From Micromonospora lupini (GTDB taxonomy: Bacteria > Actinomycetota > Actinomycetes > Mycobacteriales > Micromonosporaceae), in contig NZ_JAPENL010000001.1 of NCBI RefSeq assembly GCF_026342015.1, positions 124,001-188,000 on the forward strand: DNA of 64,000 nt, read 5' to 3'. The notes under the pieces were generated by a model that ran no database searches, was not told where the DNA came from, and worked only from the letters and a program-made list of their open reading frames with translations. The position numbers were made by a program, and so were the translations under genes. Positions 42,300 to 50,641 of the stretch are shown piece by piece; positions within the stretch are counted from its first letter, which is position 1; each line of letters begins with the position of its first letter.

Positions 42300-43385
42300 A
42301 TGCGGCGTTGGGTCGTGGAGACGATGATCGTGGCGGCCGTGGGCGTGCTGACTGCGTACCGGCTCGCGACGACGCCTGTGGCGCTTGGTGATCGAGTGCC
42401 GGACCTGTGGGCGTACGCTGCCGCAGCCGTGATGGTGTTCGTGCTGCCCGTTCGACGGCGGTGGCCGGTCGGTGTGCTGATCCTCGTCGGCGGGCTCTAC
42501 CTGGCCTACCACATCTGCCACTACCCGGGTGGCGTGCCGGCGGTGCCCGCGTGGGTCGCGCTGTACTCCGTCGGTGCGGCGTCGCGGCAGCGCGTGGGTC
42601 TCATCGTCGCGGCCCTGTTCGTGCTGCTGGACGCTCAGGGGCGGGTGGCGGTGACCGGCGCGAGGCCGTTCGACGCGTCGCTGGACAGCTCGACGGTTGT
42701 GTTCGTGGCGGCGTTGCTGCTCGGCGAGGTGGTGCGCGGGCGCCGGACCCAGCTGGCGTTGCTGGCGGCCGACCAGAGCCGGGCCGCCGAGCAGCGGGTC
42801 GTCGAGGAACGTATCCGCATCGCCCGGGAACTCCACGACATCACGGCGCACACCTTGGCCGTGGTGTCGGTGCAGGCGGGCGTCGCGGCCGACGTGCTGG
42901 ACGAGGATCCCGCCCAGGCCCGAACCGCGCTGCGTGAGGTGCGCCGGGCCAGCCGCGAGGCGATGGTGGAGTTACGCGCGGCGGTGGGCGTGCTGCGCGA
43001 CGGCACCCCGGCGGCCGGGCCGGAGCCGCCGACGCCCACGCTTGATCGGCTGCCCGCGCTTGCAGAATCGACAGGTGCGGTCGTGACCTGCGATGGCGAG
43101 CCGCGCGCGTTGCCGCGGGCCGTGGAGGCCACCGCTTACCGCATCGTCCAAGAGGCAGTGACGAACGCGTTGCGGCACGCCGGTGCGGCCCAGATCGAGG
43201 TGCGTGTCGGATACCGTCCCGACGGACTGTCGGTGACGGTGCGCGACAACGGGCGGGGCGGCGTCCCGGTAGCCGGCAACGGGCTGCGTGGCATGGCCGA
43301 GCGCGCCGGCGGGCTGGGCGGGTGGCTTCGCGCGGGGCCGGCCGACGGCGGAGGCTTCGAGGTGCGGGGGTGGCTGCCGGTATGA
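42300..43385 (+). CDS. NarL-type sensor histidine kinase
   Basis: 361 residues: a membrane sensor of about five helices (8-145), the HisKA_3 region with His179 in RELHDITAHTLAVVSVQAGV, and a HATPase domain (YRIVQEAVTNALRHAG, VRDNGRGG, NGLRGMAERAGG). ATG at 42300 is chosen because the upstream frame overlaps a polar region. Translationally coupled to the response regulator (ATGA overlap). Different in sequence from the kinase encoded at 22553. Confidence 0.95.
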   Translation: MRRWVVETMIVAAVGVLTAYRLATTPVALGDRVPDLWAYAAAAVMVFVLPVRRRWPVGVLILVGGLYLAYHICHYPGGVPAVPAWVALYSVGAASRQRVGLIVAALFVLLDAQGRVAVTGARPFDASLDSSTVVFVAALLLGEVVRGRRTQLALLAADQSRAAEQRVVEERIRIARELHDITAHTLAVVSVQAGVAADVLDEDPAQARTALREVRRASREAMVELRAAVGVLRDGTPAAGPEPPTPTLDRLPALAESTGAVVTCDGEPRALPRAVEATAYRIVQEAVTNALRHAGAAQIEVRVGYRPDGLSVTVRDNGRGGVPVAGNGLRGMAERAGGLGGWLRAGPADGGGFEVRGWLPV

Positions 43386-44038
43386 CGGTTCGTGTCCTGC
43401 TGGCCGACGACCAGACCCTCGTACGCGCGGGCTTCCGGGTCCTGCTGGAGCGGGCGCCGGACATCGAGGTTGTCGCGGAGGCAACTGATGGGGAGGAGGC
43501 GATAGCCCTCACCCGAGCGCACCGGCCGGATGTCGTGTTGATGGACATCCGGATGCCGGGCACGGACGGTTTGACGGCCGCCCGGCGCATCCTCGCCGAT
43601 GCCAGGTTGCCCGACGTGCGCGTCGTCGTGCTGACCACATTCGAGTTGGACGAGTACGTCTTCGCGGCGCTGCAGGCGGGCGCGAGCGGGTTCCTGCTCA
43701 AGGATCTGGAGCCGGACGAACTGCGCCGGGCGGTACGCGTGGTCGCCGCCGGTGACGCGCTGCTGGCGCCCGCCGTGACCAGACGACTCATCGCCGCCTT
43801 CGCCAGCGGTCCAGGAGTGCCGGGCCTCGACAGCCTGACCTCGCGCGAGCGGGAGGTGGTCGGCCTCGTCGCCGACGGCCTGTCGACAGTGGAGGTGGCG
43901 GAACGGCTGAGGATGAGCCCGGCCACGGCGAAGACCCACACCAACCGGGCGATGACGAAACTCGGGGCTCGCGATCGGGCGCAGCTTGTCGTTTTCGCGT
44001 ACCGCAGCGGGCTTGTCGGCCTACCGCGACCGCGGTAG
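43382..44038 (+). CDS. NarL/FixJ-type response regulator
   Basis: 218 residues: a receiver domain with Asp9/Asp10, phospho-acceptor Asp55 in VVLMDIRMPG, and the lysine in FLLKDLEPDEL; then a LuxR-type HTH (about 148-212, LTSREREVVGLVADGLSTVEVAERLRMS). The gene ends inside a 30-bp palindrome. The membrane-protein gene 57 bases downstream may be its target or an operon member. Confidence 0.95.
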   Translation: MTVRVLLADDQTLVRAGFRVLLERAPDIEVVAEATDGEEAIALTRAHRPDVVLMDIRMPGTDGLTAARRILADARLPDVRVVVLTTFELDEYVFAALQAGASGFLLKDLEPDELRRAVRVVAAGDALLAPAVTRRLIAAFASGPGVPGLDSLTSREREVVGLVADGLSTVEVAERLRMSPATAKTHTNRAMTKLGARDRAQLVVFAYRSGLVGLPRPR

Positions 44039-44044
44039 GCCGAC
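44015..44044. terminator. 30-bp near-perfect palindrome at the response regulator stop
   Basis: GTCGGCCTACCGCG (44015-44028) is the exact reverse complement of 44031-44044, with AC between. It spans the stop codon at 44036-44038. It may be a terminator, or an operator controlling the membrane-protein gene that starts 52 bases later. Confidence 0.6.
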
Positions 44045-44095
44045 GCCCACCGATGGCAGATCCGGTGGGGGTACGCCGCTCGTAGCGTTCCGGTC

Positions 44096-44689
44096 ATGTT
44101 TCTCATCCTGGGTCCGGCGTTGAATCTGCTCGCCGGCTTCTTCTGGCAGAACGACACTCAAGGCAGCACCGCCGGCACGATCATCGTGTTGTCGAACGCG
44201 TGCTGGCTCATCGGGCTGATCGGGTTGTTCGAGCGGCTGCGGGCCACCACTCCGAAGTACGTCGCGGTCGGGTTGCCGGTAACGGTGTTCGGCGCGATCG
44301 GCGGGGTGGCTTACGGTGTACAGAGTATTCATGAGGACCTGTTCGCCGTCTCCCACGCCGATGCGGTCGAACGACTTGGCGAGCACCCGTTCGCCGCGTT
44401 CGCGGTGTACTGGACGTGCGGACCGCTGTTCCCCATCAGCCTCTTCGTCCTGGGCCTCGTGCTGGCCAAGGTGCGCGTGGCGCCACTTCCGGTCGGCATC
44501 ATGATCAGCCTGGGCGCGGTCGTGTTCCCGCTGAGCCGCATCACCCGGGAGGCGTCCATCGCGCACCTGGCGGACCTGTTCCTGCTGTTGCCGTTCCTCT
44601 ATCTGGGGCTGCGGTCGATGTCGCGGTCCCGGGGCGTACCAGGCCCCCACCGCCACCGGGACGGCGTGGGTTCCCAGACAGGGGTCTAG
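44096..44689 (+). CDS. small multi-pass membrane protein
   Basis: 197 residues with about six hydrophobic helices, no signal peptide and no recognised family motif. A histidine/acidic patch (SIHEDLFAVSHADAVERLGEH) lies in the central loop. It probably belongs with the two-component system upstream. Its TAG stop lies in the CTAG that became the left target duplication of a MITE, so its original 3' neighbour was the ROK gene. No Shine-Dalgarno is evident. Confidence 0.8.
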   Translation: MFLILGPALNLLAGFFWQNDTQGSTAGTIIVLSNACWLIGLIGLFERLRATTPKYVAVGLPVTVFGAIGGVAYGVQSIHEDLFAVSHADAVERLGEHPFAAFAVYWTCGPLFPISLFVLGLVLAKVRVAPLPVGIMISLGAVVFPLSRITREASIAHLADLFLLLPFLYLGLRSMSRSRGVPGPHRHRDGVGSQTGV

Positions 44690-44852
44690 GGCTTGTTTCG
44701 TAAGAACTGGCCGGCCTGCGGCGGGCCCGGACGACGACCGGCGGCAAGGCGGTTTCGCCCGGATACAACACCGGTATCCAGACAAAACCGCCTTGCCGGA
44801 TCGCCGTCCGGACTCCGCCTCGGCTCGACCGCCCCTATGCAACAGGCCCTAG
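44686..44852. mobile_element. 159-bp MITE (IS5-type ends) with CTAG target duplications
   Basis: Direct CTAG copies at 44686-44689 and 44849-44852 flank a 159-bp element (44690-44848). Its ends GGCTTGTTTCGTA and, inverted, GGCCTGTTGCATA are imperfect terminal repeats. Inside, GGCAAGGCGGTTT (44743-44755) pairs with 44785-44797 and GGATAC with GTATCC, so the whole element folds into a long hairpin. No ORF. The YTAR-type 4-bp target CTAG is typical of IS5-group transposition, implying mobilisation by a transposase encoded elsewhere. Confidence 0.8.
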
Positions 44853-45943
44853 ATCGGAGCGAGTTCCGGAATGCCGTAGTGCCTGTCGAGGACCTGCATG
44901 GCGGCGCCCGCCGCGATGACGTCCGCGCCCAGGCGGGACAGGGTCACCGTCGGGACCAGCCAGTCCGCGCGCGGCACGTCGGTGCGGACGGCCCGCTCGA
45001 CCGCGGGGAGGTAGACGTCCGCGTGGCGGAGCAGATCCGCGCCGGCAAGCACGACGTGGGCGAGGTCGAGGGTCTGAAGCAGGTTGACGACGCCGACGGC
45101 CAGGACGCGAGCCGCGCGGGCGACGTCTCCGGCCTCGGTGGCGCGCAGGTGCACGACCTCCAGGCAGCCGAGGCGCCCGCAGACGCAGCGGGGCCCGTCC
45201 AGGTCGACCACCGTGTGCCCGAACTCCCCGGCGTTTGTGTGCGCGCCCCGGTGGGCGGCGCCGCCCAGCCAGAAGCCGCCGCCGATGCCGGACTCGACCA
45301 TGATGAGTGCCGCGTCGCCGAATGTGGCGCCGTGTCGCCACGCCTCGGCGGTGATCCCGGCGGTCACGTCCTTGTCGAGGTGCACCGGTAGGCCCAGGTG
45401 CGCCTCGGCAAGCTCACGCAGCGGTACGTCGTGCCAGTGCCGCAGGCCGTGTGCGTCCCGGACCAGCCCGTGCGCGTGGTCGAGCGGGCCGATCATGCCG
45501 ATGCCCACGCCGGTCAGGCGGCTCCGCAGCTCGGCGCCGGCGGTGATCGCCTCGATGCCTACGGACAGGGCGTCGAGGAGCTGACCGGGGGTGAAGTCGG
45601 CGGGTAGAGGGCTGATCGTGGAGTGGTGCACGGCGCCGGCGAGGTCGACCAGGACCAGTCGCAGTGTGCGTCGGGCGACGTGCGCGCCGATCGCGTACCG
45701 GCTGTCGGGGACCAGCTCGTAGACGACCGCCGGCTTGCCGATGCCCGGGCGGCGGACACCTGCGGAGCGGATCAGCCCGTCGGCGGTCAGGCGGGCGATG
45801 ACCTTGGAGACCGCCTGCGGTGTCAGGCCGGTGGCGTCGACGACCGTGGACCGCTCGAACGTCCGTACGGTGCGCCCCACGGCCATGACCAGCGCCTGGT
45901 TGTAGCCGCGCAGGAACGTCACGTCGGCTGTGGTGCGCGTCAT
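44849..45943 (-). CDS. ROK family transcriptional regulator
   Basis: 364 residues: an N-terminal winged helix (about 20-75, TVVDATGLTPQAVSKVIARLTADGLI) followed by a ROK sugar-kinase-like domain with GIGMIGPL, SGIGGGFWLGG, GEFGHTVVD and the zinc site CVCGRLGCLE. Kinase-type phosphate motifs are incomplete, as usual for ROK repressors (NagC/XylR type). It is divergent from the MFS gene at 45985 and probably represses it. Its TAG stop is the complement of the right CTAG of the MITE. Confidence 0.94.
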   Translation of the reverse strand: MTRTTADVTFLRGYNQALVMAVGRTVRTFERSTVVDATGLTPQAVSKVIARLTADGLIRSAGVRRPGIGKPAVVYELVPDSRYAIGAHVARRTLRLVLVDLAGAVHHSTISPLPADFTPGQLLDALSVGIEAITAGAELRSRLTGVGIGMIGPLDHAHGLVRDAHGLRHWHDVPLRELAEAHLGLPVHLDKDVTAGITAEAWRHGATFGDAALIMVESGIGGGFWLGGAAHRGAHTNAGEFGHTVVDLDGPRCVCGRLGCLEVVHLRATEAGDVARAARVLAVGVVNLLQTLDLAHVVLAGADLLRHADVYLPAVERAVRTDVPRADWLVPTVTLSRLGADVIAAGAAMQVLDRHYGIPELAPI

Positions 45944-45955
45944 CTCACCAGCCTA

Positions 45956-45976
45956 TTACGCAACGCTGTTGCTAAA
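45956..45976. promoter_or_regulatory. candidate ROK operator in the ROK/MFS divergent region
   Basis: GCAAC (45960-45964) and GTTGC (45968-45972) form a dyad around GCT, flanked by TTA and TAA, in the 41-bp gap between the two start codons. Its position would block both promoters. Short arms; inferred. Confidence 0.45.
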
Positions 45977-45984
45977 TTCGCTCG

Positions 45985-47208
45985 GTGAACGGACTGAGCA
46001 GAGGCCAGCGCCTGGCGGCGTTGGCGGCCCTGGCCCTGGGCGGCGTGGCGGTCGGCCTGACGGAGTTCGTGGCGATGGGCCTGCTGCCCGAGATGGCACG
46101 CGGCCTTCTCCCGCAGGAGTACGCCCGATCGTCGTCGGACGCGGTCGCCCAGGCCGGTTGGATGATCACCGCGTACGCGCTGGGCGTGGTCGTCGGCGCC
46201 CCGCTGATCGCCGCCCTCAGCGCGCGCCTGCCCCGCCGCAGGCTCGTCCTCGGGCTGCTCGTCCTCTTCGCCGTCGGCACCGTCGCGTCCGCCACGGCCC
46301 CGACGTTCGAACTGGTGCTTGTGGCGCGGTTCGTCGCGGCGCTGCCGCACGGCGCGTACTTCGGCGCGGCCGGCCTGCTCGCGGCGACCCTGATGGGCCC
46401 CGGCAACGAGGCGCGGGGCTTCGCCACCGTGCTCGGTGGGCTGACCGTGAGCAACGTGGTGGGCGTACCGCTGATCACCCGGCTCGGGCAGGCGGTCGGC
46501 TGGCGTGCGGCGTACCTGGTGATCGCCGGGGTTTTCCTGCTCACGCTGCTGGCGGTGCTGGCGGTCGTCCCGGAGGTCGCCGCGGCGGCGGACGGCTCGC
46601 CGGCCGCCGAACTGCGCGCGCTGCGGACCTCGCAGGTGTGGCTGGTCGCGGCCACCGGGGCGATCGGCTTCGCCGGGTTCTTCGCCGTCGACTCCTACAT
46701 CGCGCCGGTCACCACCGACGTCGCCGGCCTCTCCGCCGCGACCGTGCCGTGGGTGCTGGTCGCGGTGGGTCTCGGCATGACCGTCGGCAACGCCCTGGGC
46801 GGCTGGCTCGCCGACCGGGACCTGCGCCGCAGCATGATGATCGGCTTCGTCGCCATGATCGTCAGCATCGGTGTGTTCAGCCTCGTCGCGTCGAACCGCG
46901 TGGGCCTGTTCGTGGGCGCGTTCCTGGTCGGCGCGACGAGCCTCTACCTCGGTCCGGTCCTGCAGGCACGCCTGATCACTGTCGCCCCCGGGGCCCAGCT
47001 GATGGGCGCGGCGCTCAACCAGTCCGCCATGAACATCGCCAACAGCCTGGGCGCGGCGCTGGGCAGCGTCGCCATCGCCGCCGGACTCGGCTACCTCGCG
47101 CCGGCCCGGGTGGGCCTGGTGCTGGCGGTCGTCGGGCTGGGCCTGGGCATCGTCAGCTTCGCCGCCGGACGTCGCCGCGACCGGGAGCCCTCCGCCGTCG
47201 CGGGCTGA
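45985..47208 (+). CDS. MFS transporter (DHA1 type)
   Basis: 407 residues with twelve predicted helices. GLTEFVAMGLLPEMA in helix 1 and ALSARLPRRRLVLG (motif A) resemble AraJ/YdhP-type sugar-efflux or drug-efflux permeases. The divergent ROK regulator suggests a sugar or amino-sugar related substrate, but this is inference. GTG start; no clear Shine-Dalgarno, so it may be leaderless. Confidence 0.93.
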   Translation: MNGLSRGQRLAALAALALGGVAVGLTEFVAMGLLPEMARGLLPQEYARSSSDAVAQAGWMITAYALGVVVGAPLIAALSARLPRRRLVLGLLVLFAVGTVASATAPTFELVLVARFVAALPHGAYFGAAGLLAATLMGPGNEARGFATVLGGLTVSNVVGVPLITRLGQAVGWRAAYLVIAGVFLLTLLAVLAVVPEVAAAADGSPAAELRALRTSQVWLVAATGAIGFAGFFAVDSYIAPVTTDVAGLSAATVPWVLVAVGLGMTVGNALGGWLADRDLRRSMMIGFVAMIVSIGVFSLVASNRVGLFVGAFLVGATSLYLGPVLQARLITVAPGAQLMGAALNQSAMNIANSLGAALGSVAIAAGLGYLAPARVGLVLAVVGLGLGIVSFAAGRRRDREPSAVAG

Positions 47209-47224
47209 CGGCCACCGCCGCCGC

Positions 47225-48607
47225 TCAGCTGACCGCCGTGGCCAGGAGGTCGCCGACGGCGGCGCGGACGGGATCGGGATTCGCCCAGGACCAGTTGGGG
47301 TGCGCCCGGTTGGTGAGCAGGGCGAGCACGAGTCTGCGGTCCGGATCGACAAGGAACGAGGGGCCGGCGAACCCGGTGTGGCCGAAGGTACGCGAGGACG
47401 CGAGCCGGCCCATGAACCAGGGCTGGTTGAGCACCACGCCGAGACCGTGGGCGGCCGTGCGGCGCGGGCGCTCGGGGTCGACGGCCGGCTTGCCCGCGTT
47501 GTGGTTGGTGAGCATCGTGCGCACGGTGCCGGCGGACAGGACGCGTCTGCCCTGGTAGGTGCCGCCGTCCAGGAGTAGCTGGCCGATGGCGGCGAGGTCG
47601 GTGGCGGTGGCGAAGACCCCCGCGTGGCCGGCGACGCCGCCGAGGTGGTTGGCGACGTCGTCGTGCACGGTGCCGCGCAGCAGGCCGCGCGACGAGCGGG
47701 CGTCGGTCGCCACCATCCGGCTGGCCCGCGCGGCGCCGGGCAGCCAGGTCGTGGGGTTGAAGCCGGTGTCGCGCAGGCCGAGCGGACCGGTGAGGTTGGC
47801 CTTGAGCGCCTGGTCGAGTCGGCTGCCGGTGACCTTCTCGACGATCTTGCCGGCGACCATGAGCCCGACGCTTGAGTAGCGGAACGTCTTCCCGGGCACC
47901 GCCGAGGAGACCAGCGGGGTGGCGAGCACCGCGTTCCAGCGCGCCGTGTTGTCGGGCAGCCCGGTGACCTTGGCCCCCACCGGGAGGCCGCTGGTGTGGG
48001 TGAGGAGCATCTCGACGGTGACGCCGTCCTTGCCGGCGCCTGTGAAGCCGGGCAGGTAGTCGCGGACCGGCGCGCCCAGCTCGACGCGACCCTTCTCGAC
48101 CTGCTGCAGCAGCAGGATCGCGGTGTAGACCTTGGTGACCGACGCGAGGTCGAAGACGGAATCGGGGCGCATCGCGACGCGTTGGCTCGCCGCGAGGAGT
48201 TTCGGGCCGGCCGCGTAGCGCAGCGCCTCCCCGACGGCGGTGTGCACAGTCGTCTTTCCGTCGACAAGCACGACGGCGACCGCGCCGGGAAAGCCGTTGT
48301 GCCTGACGGCCTGCGGCGAGGCGGGAAGGTGACGCCGCAGCAGGGCCGCCAGCTGCGGGGCGTACCGGGCCTGGTTGGCGGCCGTGGACCCGCCGCCGGG
48401 CGACGGGGAGGCGCCCGGCGTGCCCGACGTCGGGGTGTTCCCGGCCGCGCCGAACCCCACCCGGTTTCCCGCGGCGTCGGTGGCCGTCGCCGCGCCGCCG
48501 GGGTCGGTCGCGCCCGGCCCCGGGCCGCCGCTGTCACCGCAGCCGGTGAGGGCGCAGGTTGCGGCGGCCAGGCCAGCTCCGAGCAGGGTACGACGGGCGA
48601 CAGGCAT
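47225..48607 (-). CDS. serine hydrolase (beta-lactamase/PBP class C family) lipoprotein
   Basis: About 460 residues. The N-terminus MPVARRTLLGAGLAAATCALTGCG combines a twin-arginine-like start with a lipobox (Cys23). A Gly/Pro/Thr-rich spacer follows, then the class C fold: SVTK (nucleophile Ser), the YSS motif in FRYSSVGLMV and HTGFAG in place of KTG. It likely acts on a peptidoglycan peptide or an ester at the cell surface rather than conferring resistance. The frame is open to 48772, but the upstream part is arginine-rich and lacks a ribosome binding site. Confidence 0.88.
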   Translation of the reverse strand: MPVARRTLLGAGLAAATCALTGCGDSGGPGPGATDPGGAATATDAAGNRVGFGAAGNTPTSGTPGASPSPGGGSTAANQARYAPQLAALLRRHLPASPQAVRHNGFPGAVAVVLVDGKTTVHTAVGEALRYAAGPKLLAASQRVAMRPDSVFDLASVTKVYTAILLLQQVEKGRVELGAPVRDYLPGFTGAGKDGVTVEMLLTHTSGLPVGAKVTGLPDNTARWNAVLATPLVSSAVPGKTFRYSSVGLMVAGKIVEKVTGSRLDQALKANLTGPLGLRDTGFNPTTWLPGAARASRMVATDARSSRGLLRGTVHDDVANHLGGVAGHAGVFATATDLAAIGQLLLDGGTYQGRRVLSAGTVRTMLTNHNAGKPAVDPERPRRTAAHGLGVVLNQPWFMGRLASSRTFGHTGFAGPSFLVDPDRRLVLALLTNRAHPNWSWANPDPVRAAVGDLLATAVS

Positions 48608-48773
48608 GCCGATGATGGTGACAGGAGGGACGCGGGGTCGCCAGCCTCGCTCAGCCGAACGCCGACCGCGTCCAGCGGCATGGTTGGTGTCTGACACCCG
48701 GGCGGACGTGTCGGGTAGACGGTCGCCGCTGTGCAACGATCGGTGCCACACCTCGTACCCCTTGGAGAGCACG

Positions 48774-50150
48774 ATGTCCCTCTCCCCGGTTCGGGTCTTC
48801 GCCGCGCTGAATGCCGTGCGACCCCCCGACCAGCCGACCCCACGCCTGGGTAAGGCGGTGGTGGTCGGCGGCAGCGTCGCCGGCCTCCTGGCCGCCCGGG
48901 TCCTGTCCGACCACGCCCAGAGCGTGGTCCTCCTCGACCGGGACGACCTGCAGGTGAGCGGCGCCCGGCCCGGCGTGCCACAGGGGACGCAACTGCACGC
49001 GCTGCTGCCCGGCGGCCTGCTCCAGCTCGAGCAGCTGTTCCCCGGGTTCCGGCAGCAGGCGCTGGCCCACGGGGCGATCGAGGCGCCGCCCGCGGCCCGG
49101 CGCAGCTACCTCGACGGCCGCCGGAAGGTGGTCGTACCCGACGACGACGACAGCCTGGCGGGCAGCCGGCCCCTCCTGGAGGGGCTGATCCGCCAGCAGG
49201 TGCTCCGACTGCCGAACGTCAAGACGGTCACCGGCCGTGCCACGGGTCTCGTGTTCGACGGCGACGCGGTCACCGGCGTCCAGTGCGAGGTCGACCAGGT
49301 GCCCGGCGTCGAGGTCGCCGACCTGGTGGTGGACGCCATGGGTCGGTCCAGCCGGCTCTCCGACTGGCTGGAGCAGGCCGGCTGGGAGCGGCCCGCCACC
49401 CGTCGGATGGCTGTGCACCTCAACTACGCGACAGCCCTGTTCCGCCGTCCCGAGCAGACTCCGGAGGCGACAGTCGTCCTGGCCCTGCACACTCCGCGGA
49501 CGATGACGGACATCGCCGGCGCCGCCTTCTTCGCCATCGAGGACGGCCGGTGGATGGCCATGATGGCCGGCTACGGACAGGACCGGCCGGGACGCACCGC
49601 CGAGGACTTCGTCCGACGGCTGCGGGAGCAGTTCCCGCCGGAGTTCGGCGAGGTCGCCGCGCAGGAGATGATCGGCGACGTCCAGACCTACCACCACGCC
49701 GACAGCCGGCGGAGGGACTTCCACGCGCTGCGGCGGTTCCCGGCGCGACTCGTCAGCGTCGGTGACGCCGTCGCGTCGTTCAACCCCGTCTACGGGCAGG
49801 GAATGACGGCGGCGGCCCTGCACGCGGCCTGCCTGTCGGCGTACCTGCTCTCCGACCCGGACCTGAGCGTTCCCGCCCGCCACTTCCTCGACCTGCAGAA
49901 GGTCGTGGTCGACGCCGCCTGGTCGACCTCGACCTCCGCCGACCTGGCGCTGCCGCACGTCGACGGGCCCTACCCGCGCGGCTACCGGGTCTCCAGCTGG
50001 GTCAGCCGGCAGATCCTCTCGGCGACGGTCACCGACGTGGCGATCGCCCGCCGGTTCAACGAGGTCGTCTCCCTGCGGGAGCACCCGCTGTCGCTGGCCA
50101 CACCCGGCGTGATCCTGGGCGCCCTGCGCGCGAACCGGCGGGCCGGCTAG
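48774..50150 (+). CDS. FAD-dependent monooxygenase/oxidoreductase
   Basis: 458 residues: the dinucleotide fold VVVGGSVAGLLAARVLSDH (about 28-46) with the acidic DRDD end, the FAD ribityl motif VSVGDAVASFNPVYGQGM (about 325-342), and AMGRSSRLSDWL. It resembles the group of flavin monooxygenases related to geranylgeranyl reductase and halogenases, but the halogenase WxWxIP motif is absent. TTGGAGAG precedes the ATG. Substrate unknown. It shares its CTAG stop with the convergent UPF0303 gene. Confidence 0.88.
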   Translation: MSLSPVRVFAALNAVRPPDQPTPRLGKAVVVGGSVAGLLAARVLSDHAQSVVLLDRDDLQVSGARPGVPQGTQLHALLPGGLLQLEQLFPGFRQQALAHGAIEAPPAARRSYLDGRRKVVVPDDDDSLAGSRPLLEGLIRQQVLRLPNVKTVTGRATGLVFDGDAVTGVQCEVDQVPGVEVADLVVDAMGRSSRLSDWLEQAGWERPATRRMAVHLNYATALFRRPEQTPEATVVLALHTPRTMTDIAGAAFFAIEDGRWMAMMAGYGQDRPGRTAEDFVRRLREQFPPEFGEVAAQEMIGDVQTYHHADSRRRDFHALRRFPARLVSVGDAVASFNPVYGQGMTAAALHAACLSAYLLSDPDLSVPARHFLDLQKVVVDAAWSTSTSADLALPHVDGPYPRGYRVSSWVSRQILSATVTDVAIARRFNEVVSLREHPLSLATPGVILGALRANRRAG

Positions 50151-50623
50151 CCCGCCGCCCCGCGCAGGATCTCGACGACGAAGCGGTGGTCGTCCAGCTG
50201 CGGAAGCCCGGAGACACCCATCCAGCCCACCACGCCGGTGCCGCGCACCCGCAGCGGCAGCGCGCCACCGGCGGCGGCGTACCGGGAGGCCGGCAGGCCG
50301 TAGCGTTCGGTGAGCGTCACGTTCTTGTCCTGGCAGAGCCGGGCCACGTAGAGCGACGAGTGCTCGAACCGCATCACCACGCGTCCCTTGCGGCGCAGCC
50401 AGGCGTCGTTGTCCCGCGTCGAGCCGGGCAGGCCACAGTGGAAGAGCTGGCGCCCGGCCCGCCACACGCCCACCGCTACCGGCAGCCCCCGCCCGCTGGC
50501 GGCGGCGACGGCGCGCATCCCCAGCTCGTACGCGTCGGTCTCGGACAGGCCCGTACGCTCCAGCTCCGCCTCCTCGCGCAGCAGCTCGTCAAGCGTCGGC
50601 CAGGTGTCGTGGTCAGAAGGCAT
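50147..50623 (-). CDS. UPF0303 / heme-degrading-domain (HbpS-like) protein
   Basis: 158 residues resembling the UPF0303 family of the GlcG/HbpS fold: WRAGRQLFHCGLPGSTRDNDAWLRRKGRVVMRFEHSS is characteristic, followed by YAAAGGALPLRVRGTGVVGW. Members bind small molecules or heme; function is not established. It shares the CTAG stop with the preceding convergent gene, and its start lies 18 bases from the stop of the SDR gene, which runs in the same direction upstream. Confidence 0.87.
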   Translation of the reverse strand: MPSDHDTWPTLDELLREEAELERTGLSETDAYELGMRAVAAASGRGLPVAVGVWRAGRQLFHCGLPGSTRDNDAWLRRKGRVVMRFEHSSLYVARLCQDKNVTLTERYGLPASRYAAAGGALPLRVRGTGVVGWMGVSGLPQLDDHRFVVEILRGAAG

Positions 50624-50641
50624 GGGTGTTCTCCTCGTCGT

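Noticed and set aside
44686..44852. Remnant of a full insertion sequence
   Set aside because: The 159-bp element has both ends and a target duplication but no coding remnant, so it is a MITE rather than a decayed IS.
47225..48607. Antibiotic-resistance beta-lactamase
   Set aside because: The class C-like fold has HTG in place of KTG and a lipoprotein anchor, more typical of surface peptidase/esterase relatives than of resistance enzymes.
45940..48981. A minus-strand open frame of about 1000 codons across the MFS and serine hydrolase genes
   Set aside because: It is out of frame with the serine hydrolase, antisense to the MFS gene and composed of Arg/Pro/Gly repeats; GC-rich DNA commonly lacks stops in such frames.
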